Origin: Teichococcus wenyumeiae
GTDB taxonomy: Bacteria; Pseudomonadota; Alphaproteobacteria; Acetobacterales; Acetobacteraceae
NCBI RefSeq assembly: GCF_003696345.1
Contig: NZ_RFLX01000003.1
Span: forward strand, 338,240-402,239
Direction of reading: 5' to 3'
Length of the DNA: 64,000 nt
In this document: positions 58,845 to 64,000 of the stretch, one piece after another
How the letters are laid out: each line of letters starts with the position of its first letter
How positions within the stretch are numbered: the stretch's first letter is position 1
Made by a program: the position numbers and the translations under genes
The notes under the pieces: generated by a model
The model's database searches: none
The model's input: the letters and a program-made list of their open reading frames with translations, nothing else
What the model was told of the DNA's origin: nothing

Positions 58845-59212
58845 ATCTCACTCTCTGCCATGGGCCCCCTTTTTTCCGCGCCCGCTGCCTTGTGGTGAGC
58901 ACGGATATTGGTGCCGTCGAGGAAGGTCATGCCGAGCGCTACACCCTGCTGCTGCACCAGCGCCAGCAGGCGCTCCCAGACACCAGCCTTGGCCCAGCGG
59001 ATAAAGAGCTGCGCCGCCAGCCACCAAGGACCGAGATCGTCTGGGATGCTGCGCCACTTGGCGCCGTTCTGGTGCCGCCAGAGAATGGCCGAGATGGTCC
59101 GTCGGAGGCTCTTCGGTGGCGTCTTGCCGTGAGGCCTGACCTCCTCGATCAGTGGCTCCCACACCGCCCAGGTCGCATCCGTGAAAACCTGATTGCCGTT
59201 GCTCTCCGCCAT
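58790..59212 (-). CDS. IS5-family transposase, first frame
   Basis: 140 residues, the N-terminal half of the transposase: WAVWEPLIEEVRPHGKTPPK, the typical RRTISAILWRHQNGAKWRSIP and the first catalytic Asp in TFLDGTNIRAHHKAAG. Near its end the coding strand has AAAAAAG followed by GGGG (58866-58875 on the + strand as C and T runs), a classic -1 slippage site into the second frame. Confidence 0.85.
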   Translation of the reverse strand: MAESNGNQVFTDATWAVWEPLIEEVRPHGKTPPKSLRRTISAILWRHQNGAKWRSIPDDLGPWWLAAQLFIRWAKAGVWERLLALVQQQGVALGMTFLDGTNIRAHHKAAGAEKRGPMAESEMCVKHLAALAVAMAPRLA

Positions 59213-59252
59213 ACCCAGAACATGGGAACAGCATTCAAGCTCTAACAGGCCT

Positions 59253-59856
59253 TAGATCCGAGATTACAAAGCCAAAATTGGTCTTCGTGTCACTGGATTG
59301 CGGATAAGAATGCGTTTGCTGTCACTGGATCCGAGTTAAAGCTTCCCCCCGGGGTCGATGCGGCGCCGATTCTTGGTGGCCTTTACCGCTAAGCGCCGTA
59401 GCCGTGGATCGGCGTGGAAGATTGGGTTTGACGCAGTTTCGCTGCAGAGCCTCGTAGCCTTGGCAAGGGCAGACATTCTGAGACTTTCAACCCAGCTAAA
59501 TTGACTTAAAAAGTGGTGACGGATCTGTTTGTCCAGACCAACCTTCGCTTGGTGGAAGCACGCAGTTGGCCCTGATCAGCGGAATTGCGTCAGAGCCAAT
59601 ATTCCACGCCGATCCACTCGATGGCAGCCGGAAGACCCGCGAGGCAGCAATCGCCCAGCTCGCCCCCGTCCGTGGACCAGCGCGCCGGTTTTTATCGGCA
59701 TGGCGGCCTCTCCTGCCGCCCTACATACCAAGGGCCTGACGACCCCCAGGCCGGAGTTGCAGGGATCCAAGATCCATTCCAGCAGGGCGGCTGCGGCAGT
59801 TAATCGCCCAGCGCGCCCGCACGCTACCTTCGAGCGGACGCGCTCGCTAGGAACCT
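59253..59856. other. 604-bp gap without a recognisable gene
   Basis: Several short frames exist on both strands, the neatest a 48-codon frame at 59358-59504, but none has a ribosome site or a recognised family. A short direct repeat, TGTCACTGGAT, occurs twice near 59287 and 59319. It looks like debris between two modules of the island. Confidence 0.5.
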
Positions 59857-62800
59857 TCACATGATGTCCGAGTGACCGCCGATCGCCAGATCTCCTGCCG
59901 GAAAGCGGCCGCACGCGAACCAGTGCGGACACCGGGGGCACGTCTCGCCATGCGGGGCGCTAGGAAAGTGTCCAGCGGTCAGCTGAAGGCTCAGCTCGTC
60001 CAGCTTCTTCTTGCGGTTCGCCAGTACGCGTTCGGTGAAGACCACCTCCCTCACGCTCCCGTCAGTGAGGCTGGCCACCTCGGCGCGACCCGGGCCGCCG
60101 CTCGACGTCAGCCGGGCGGCAAGGTGCAGCAGCACCTCGCTCAGGTCCGTGTCATCCCTGCGATCACTGCCTGTACGGATGCGGCGGAGGGTACGCCCCC
60201 CGTCTATCGCCAGCGCATCTTCGGCGCGCACGACGACGCGCACCGCGCCGACGATGACGGCGTGCGTCCCGGGGGTGAGACCACCTCGCCCCTCGAGCCT
60301 GTCGTGCAGCGACGTAACCAGCTGCGCACCGAGCGCGCGGTAATGCACCGCGTACCCGTGATCGTGCGGTCCATGGTCCAGCCAGAGGCCGTCGAACACG
60401 GCATCGAGGCTCACGAGATCTCCCGGCGCGACGTCATCCCCGTCTGCAAGCCGGTTGATCAGACGCTGCACGCAGTCATGGGTCTGCGAGAACGGCCCCG
60501 TCTGCCTTGCGGCCCGGATACCGAGGAGCACCGTGTGGAGGAACCTCCTGGGACACCGTCGCATCATCTCGACATGGTGGGCGCCCAGGCTGGGGCCGCC
60601 CGCGGGCCAGGAGATGACGACGTGCGCCTCCGGCGGCACCGGGACAGGCGCCACGGGCGCTGCGACCGCATGCGTCAACATGGAGGCGACCCTGGTGAGG
60701 TACGAGGAAGGCTTGCGCCTTCTCACGGATGCCGCCTCGCTTCGGTAGAGCCGGAGGTGCGTCCTCGCCCGCGAAAGCGCGACGAAGAAGAGGCATTCTT
60801 CCTCGGCGTCGGCGTCGGCCACTGGAGTCGTCGAGGCCACGTCCACGAGTCCTGGCGGCGGAGGGCAGGCCGGAGCGCTGTAGGGATGCGGAAAGCCGCC
60901 GTTGTGGAGACCGGCCAGATGAACCGCCTCAAATTCGAGTCCCTTGCTGCCATGTACGGTCATGACATGGACCGCGTCCAGGCCGCGAGCAGCCTCCGGA
61001 ACGTCGGAGAGCGAACCGGCCTCGCCGAGCATCGCCAGCCGCCGCAGCCGTCGCAGAAAGCGCGCGACCGGTGGCCCCGACCCTCCAGGGGGCTGGGTGC
61101 GGATTGCCTCCATGAGATTCCAAACCGCGAGGCACCGCATCCGCCCCTCGACGCCGGGAGCCAACGCGAGGTCCGCGAGCCAGCGCGAGCGGACCATCAT
61201 CAGCGTCGTAAGCATCGCCCACGGTGACGAGAATGGGGTATGGCCTGCGAGGTCTTCGCGCAGTCGGGCAAGACCTGCCGCACCTGCGGGGGACAAGCCG
61301 GTCAGGGCACAGAGGTCGCCGAGCGCCTCAAGCACGGTGCGCTCGCCCGAACGCAGCGAGGCTGCGGCGATCCGGACATCCTGGAGGCACAGGCCGTAGC
61401 GCGGGAGCGACCCGACGCGTGGCAGTCCCGCCCCGGTCGTGTCGGCCGCCAGACTCAGAATGCTGAGGAGATCCCGCACCTCGTCCCTCTCCAGGACGTT
61501 CCCGAGGCGCAGGACCGGGATGCCCGCAGCCTCGAGGGCGCCCGAGATCTTCTCGGCCTGTGCGTTCCCGCGGCACAGGACGGCCTGCTGGCCGTGCCGG
61601 ACCCCGCGTCCGGCCAGTTCAGTCACGGCCGCGACGACCGCCGCCGCCTCGGCGCCGTCGTCCGGACACACCGCCAGGACCGGAGCATGACCGGCCAGCC
61701 CCCGATGCGCCTCAAGATCCGGTTCGGGCGCGCCTTCGGCGGCCGCCATGGTGCGGGCGAAGCCCAGGAAGGCCCCGACGACCTCGGCACAGGAACGGTA
61801 GTTGACGCCGAGGCTGTGCGCGAAGTGCGGGCCGAAGTCCTCGCTGAAGCGGGACATGCTGGCGGAGGAGGCGCCGCGAAAGCGATAGATCGCTTGCCGA
61901 GCGTCGCCGACGGCCCAGATCTGCCCGCCCGGGCCGACAAGGGCCTTCAGGAGGCGGATGCTTGCCTGGTTTACGTCCTGGTACTCGTCCACGAGGACAT
62001 GGCGGTGACGCCCTCTCAGTTCGGCGGCGAGTTCTGGATCGCCCTCCAAGAGCAGTGCGGGCAGCATCACCTGGTCGCCGTAGTCCACCGCGTCCAGGTT
62101 GCGAAGCATGCCCTGGTAGGCTTGGTAAACCCGGGCGACCTCCGCTGCCCGCTCCGCCGCATCGACCTTAACTGGGTCGTCGGCAGCTGCAAGCATCGCC
62201 TCGGCCAGTTTCTCGTAGCGATCAGGGCTGACGAGTTCGTCCTTGGCCCGAGAGATGGCGCTCAGGATACCCTTGAGCAGCCTCTCCGGCGCCCAGAGGT
62301 TCCGGTGATGCACGAGGCCGAGCGTCGCAAGCAGATCCTCCAGCGCCTCCACCGCGGCCGCGCCGTCGAGTAGGGTAGGGTTGCTCGGCAAGCTCAGCCG
62401 GTCGGCATGCCTGCGGATGAGGTCCATGCCGAATTGGTGAAAGGTGCCAACCCAGACCCGGGCGCCGTCGTCGGGCAGGTCCGCGCAGATCCGCTCCGAC
62501 GCCTCCGCCGCTGCCCGCCTGGAGAAAGTGAGCACGAGGATGGAAGCCGGATCGACGCCCCTCTCGACCAGGCGCCGCACCCGGGCGACGAGCGTGCGGG
62601 TCTTGCCGGTACCCGGACCGGCGGACAGCAGCAGGGGGCCGCTGCCGTGCGACACCGCGGCCTCCTGCGAGGAATCGAGCCCGGGCGCCACACCACCGCC
62701 GGACGGGGTGGGAGCGACGTCGGGCAGCAGCAGGGAATCGAGGAGCTGCCGCTCAACAGCCCCGCGTGGCAGGCCGGTCCGCGCCACGATGGCGGCCGCG

Positions 62801-63246
62801 TTCAGCCCATTGTCCAGGTAGAGGCGCCGCGCCTCTTCTCGCGGCAGCGCGAATTCCCGGGCGAAGACCTCGGCCTCCAGTTCCCGGCGCTCGCTAGGGC
62901 CGTAGTCGGAGAGGCGGACCCGGGACTTGGCGGTGCCCGCCGCCACGAGGGCGTCATGCCCGGCGGTGAGGCGGTGGACGGCTTCGTGCCCAATCTCGTG
63001 TGCGAGAAGCAGCGCCCGCTCCCCATCGTCGCCCGACCTAGCGCAGATGACCGTCGCGGCCTGCGCATCGAGATAGGCGACCGTGCCGTGGAGTAGAGGA
63101 CTCGAGGGATCGACCCAGGTGACCTCGAAGCCCAGGTGCCTGGCCGCAGCTTCGGCGAGATCAAGGATCGCGGGCCTCGCAACCTCTGCGGCTGTCGCCT
63201 GACGGAGGGCGCGTGCCGCGATTCGCGCAGCGTCGAAGGAATTCAT
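59857..63246 (-). CDS. ImmA/IrrE peptidase - UvrD helicase - AddB-like fusion protein
   Basis: 1129 residues. Residues 1-180 are a zinc peptidase of the ImmA/IrrE type: LLLAHEIGHEAVH gives His83, Glu84 and His87, and ELEAEVFAREFALP supplies the third ligand (probably Glu122). Residues 190-870 are a superfamily 1 UvrD/AddA-like helicase: Walker A AGPGTGKTRTL (209-219), LVDEYQD (about 419), VNYRS, MTVHGSKGLEF (about 762) and FFVALSRAR. The C-terminal 230 residues resemble the AddB/RecB PD-(D/E)xK domain, with Fe-S-type cysteines in RRCPRRFLHT (about 897) and CPRCPHWFACG (about 1102-1111). The expected catalytic Asp and Glu-x-Lys are not seen (LRRIRTG stands where DYKTG is usual), so the nuclease is probably inactive. 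The start at ATG 63246 lies 15 bp after the preceding gene. Confidence 0.88.
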   Translation of the reverse strand: MNSFDAARIAARALRQATAAEVARPAILDLAEAAARHLGFEVTWVDPSSPLLHGTVAYLDAQAATVICARSGDDGERALLLAHEIGHEAVHRLTAGHDALVAAGTAKSRVRLSDYGPSERRELEAEVFAREFALPREEARRLYLDNGLNAAAIVARTGLPRGAVERQLLDSLLLPDVAPTPSGGGVAPGLDSSQEAAVSHGSGPLLLSAGPGTGKTRTLVARVRRLVERGVDPASILVLTFSRRAAAEASERICADLPDDGARVWVGTFHQFGMDLIRRHADRLSLPSNPTLLDGAAAVEALEDLLATLGLVHHRNLWAPERLLKGILSAISRAKDELVSPDRYEKLAEAMLAAADDPVKVDAAERAAEVARVYQAYQGMLRNLDAVDYGDQVMLPALLLEGDPELAAELRGRHRHVLVDEYQDVNQASIRLLKALVGPGGQIWAVGDARQAIYRFRGASSASMSRFSEDFGPHFAHSLGVNYRSCAEVVGAFLGFARTMAAAEGAPEPDLEAHRGLAGHAPVLAVCPDDGAEAAAVVAAVTELAGRGVRHGQQAVLCRGNAQAEKISGALEAAGIPVLRLGNVLERDEVRDLLSILSLAADTTGAGLPRVGSLPRYGLCLQDVRIAAASLRSGERTVLEALGDLCALTGLSPAGAAGLARLREDLAGHTPFSSPWAMLTTLMMVRSRWLADLALAPGVEGRMRCLAVWNLMEAIRTQPPGGSGPPVARFLRRLRRLAMLGEAGSLSDVPEAARGLDAVHVMTVHGSKGLEFEAVHLAGLHNGGFPHPYSAPACPPPPGLVDVASTTPVADADAEEECLFFVALSRARTHLRLYRSEAASVRRRKPSSYLTRVASMLTHAVAAPVAPVPVPPEAHVVISWPAGGPSLGAHHVEMMRRCPRRFLHTVLLGIRAARQTGPFSQTHDCVQRLINRLADGDDVAPGDLVSLDAVFDGLWLDHGPHDHGYAVHYRALGAQLVTSLHDRLEGRGGLTPGTHAVIVGAVRVVVRAEDALAIDGGRTLRRIRTGSDRRDDTDLSEVLLHLAARLTSSGGPGRAEVASLTDGSVREVVFTERVLANRKKKLDELSLQLTAGHFPSAPHGETCPRCPHWFACGRFPAGDLAIGGHSDIM

Positions 63247-63261
63247 CGCCGCGCTCCCTGT

Positions 63262-63918
63262 CTATTCGGCCAGCATCCTCGCGATCTCCTGCTCCGGCAT
63301 CCCAGCCTGGCGCGCGACCTCCTCGAGCGACATGCCGTGCTCGCGGGCGGCAGGCTTCCCTTCCGCCCGGGCTGCCATCGCTGGGGGAAGCCGGACACCC
63401 GAGGCCGCGTGTCTGACGACGTCGTTCGCTGGTACCGGCACCGGCATCGCGGCACCGATCCTGGCTGCGACAACGGTGGGCAGGTTCACCACTTGGCCGT
63501 TCCGGATAGCCCCGAGCACCGCTCGTGACATGCGGGCCGCCCTGGCGACCTTGGCGAAGGCCGTGGTGTCGAGGTTCGCGAAGAGATCAGACGGCACCGT
63601 CGCGGGCGTGGTCGCGGTCTCCTCCGCCAAGCGTTTGCCATGCCGGTCGAGGTGGAGGTCGAGCAGGTGGCGGCAGATCGCCTGGAGCCTCACACCGATC
63701 TCGTGCGCTTGCAGCTGGAGCCTTGCATGCATCTCGGCGTCCATCCGGATGGTGCGGTAGACCGGCGTGTCGCCGCGGTCGCGGCGTCCCTCCCGCAGCG
63801 TCCGCGAGTGTTCCGCCACCGCCTCGCGCATCTGGTCCAGCGTCCGGTCGCGGGCGGTTGCTCGGAACACGGCCAGTCCCTCGCGGAGCGCGTCGACGAT
63901 GCGCTCGTTGGACGGCAT
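63262..63918 (-). CDS. Putative DNA-binding protein (ribbon-helix-helix plus HTH), partner of the peptidase-helicase
   Basis: 218 residues from ATG 63918 (MPSNERIVDALREGL); a start at 63954 inside the adjacent IS end would add 12 residues, and neither has a ribosome site. An RHH-like segment lies at about 54-90 (VYRTIRMDAEMHARLQLQAH followed by a helix). An XRE-like HTH lies at about 121-157 (FAKVARAARMSRAVLGAIRN), and the C-terminal 22 residues (MSLEEVARQAGMPEQEIARM) form another HTH-like turn. No family name recognised. Its position directly before an ImmA/IrrE peptidase suggests it is a repressor that the peptidase cleaves. The 5' end coincides with an IS21-like terminus, so the original start may be lost. 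Confidence 0.7.
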   Translation of the reverse strand: MPSNERIVDALREGLAVFRATARDRTLDQMREAVAEHSRTLREGRRDRGDTPVYRTIRMDAEMHARLQLQAHEIGVRLQAICRHLLDLHLDRHGKRLAEETATTPATVPSDLFANLDTTAFAKVARAARMSRAVLGAIRNGQVVNLPTVVAARIGAAMPVPVPANDVVRHAASGVRLPPAMAARAEGKPAAREHGMSLEEVARQAGMPEQEIARMLAE

Positions 63919-64000
63919 GTTGATTTTCGCTGAGACCTGACCCGGCGTTTTCATCGAGAAATGACCCGGCCAGGAATATGTCCTGCGGGCTGTGGCCGCA
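63918..64000. mobile_element. End of an IS21-family element (runs off the window)
   Basis: From 63918 the sequence starts TGTTGATTTTCGC and contains two adjacent 24-bp repeats (63924-63947 and 63948-63971) of the form TTTTC-x3-GAGA-x2-TGACCCGGC. IS21-family elements begin with TG and carry such multiple TTTTC...TGACCC repeats at their ends. Identification rests on recalled family pattern; no transposase lies in the window. Confidence 0.6.

Larger units (their letters stand above)
58412..59252 (-). mobile_element. IS5-family insertion sequence (IS427-like), 841 bp
   Basis: The ends are inverted repeats starting AGGCCTGTTAGA on both sides (left continues TCTTGATCC, right GCTTGAATG). A 2-bp TA duplication flanks it (58410-58411 and 59253-59254). 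Two overlapping minus-strand frames encode the transposase, as in IS427-group members. It inserted beside or into the decayed second-unit gene. Confidence 0.88.

Noticed and set aside
59358..59504. 48-codon frame MRRRFLVAFTAKRRSRG...
   Set aside because: No ribosome site, no family and no conserved neighbour context. Kept only as a remark in the gap entry.
59872..61227. 451-codon plus-strand open frame under the helicase gene
   Set aside because: The minus strand encodes recognised helicase and cysteine motifs across the same bases.
54216..64000. Integrase or relaxase gene for the island
   Set aside because: No tyrosine or serine recombinase, relaxase or conjugation motif was found in the visible part. 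It may lie to the right of the window.

Overview
This is a high-GC chromosomal segment with compact, overlapping operons. It most likely comes from an alphaproteobacterium of the Acetobacteraceae (Roseomonas-like). That is inferred from gene content: an Hsp20 gene followed by DUF1150, a cyanide-insensitive-type cytochrome bd oxidase with a DUF2474-type small subunit, a GTTC-N7-GTTC LexA box in front of uvrA, an exbB/exbD/tonB operon and frequent GTG/TTG starts. No rRNA is present to fix the genus.

Positions 1-54181 are core chromosome. From left to right: the 5' part of glnE (minus strand, running off the left edge); a large AsmA/YhdP-like envelope protein; tyrS, anmK and an alpha/beta hydrolase; an iron-sulfur and sulfur-transfer operon (iscR, two consecutive cysteine desulfurases, ferredoxin, a TenA-like protein, mnmA) followed by tRNA-Met; a minus-strand set for translation start and tRNA modification (def, fmt, truA, Nudix); hsp20-DUF1150; an HtrA-type protease; tRNA-Thr; a pyruvyltransferase-like gene; an ExbB-ExbD-TonB operon; uvrA and ssb, diverging from a region with a LexA box; a complete fructose PTS operon (EIIA-HPr-EI, 1-phosphofructokinase, EIIBC); gyrA, coaD and a periplasmic cyclophilin; tRNA-Lys; cytochrome bd (two large subunits plus a 33-residue third subunit); two lipid/sugar glycosyltransferases; msrP; a GldA/F/G-like ABC operon with DUF4340 and Nudix genes; recG; sdhE; mfd; a FrnE-like DsbA protein; and a YdjM-like membrane protein.

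At 54190-54215 there is an orphan 3' end of a tRNA gene (probably tRNA-Ser, minus strand). This is the scar expected where an integrative element entered a tRNA gene. Everything to its right (54216-64000) looks accessory: lower GC in places, transposon debris (an IS66 3' remnant, an 841-bp IS5-family element with a TA target duplication, and the end of an IS21-family element at the right edge), a 118-bp inverted repeat carrying DnaA-box-like motifs, and a stand-alone XRE regulator.

Two gene sets in this island are the best candidates for undescribed biology. One is a tightly overlapping four-gene cassette (55701-58142): a cysteine-rich unknown protein, a second unknown protein, a HAD phosphatase resembling the HAD domain of RNA-repair proteins, and a paralogue of the first protein; a decayed copy of the second gene follows. 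The other (59857-63918, minus strand) is a putative DNA-binding protein of ribbon-helix-helix/HTH type, followed 15 bp later by a 1129-residue fusion of an ImmA/IrrE zinc peptidase, a UvrD-type helicase and an AddB/RecB-like C-terminal domain. That C-terminal domain keeps its Fe-S-type cysteines but appears to have lost its nuclease residues. The pairing suggests a peptidase-repressor switch built into a DNA-processing enzyme.
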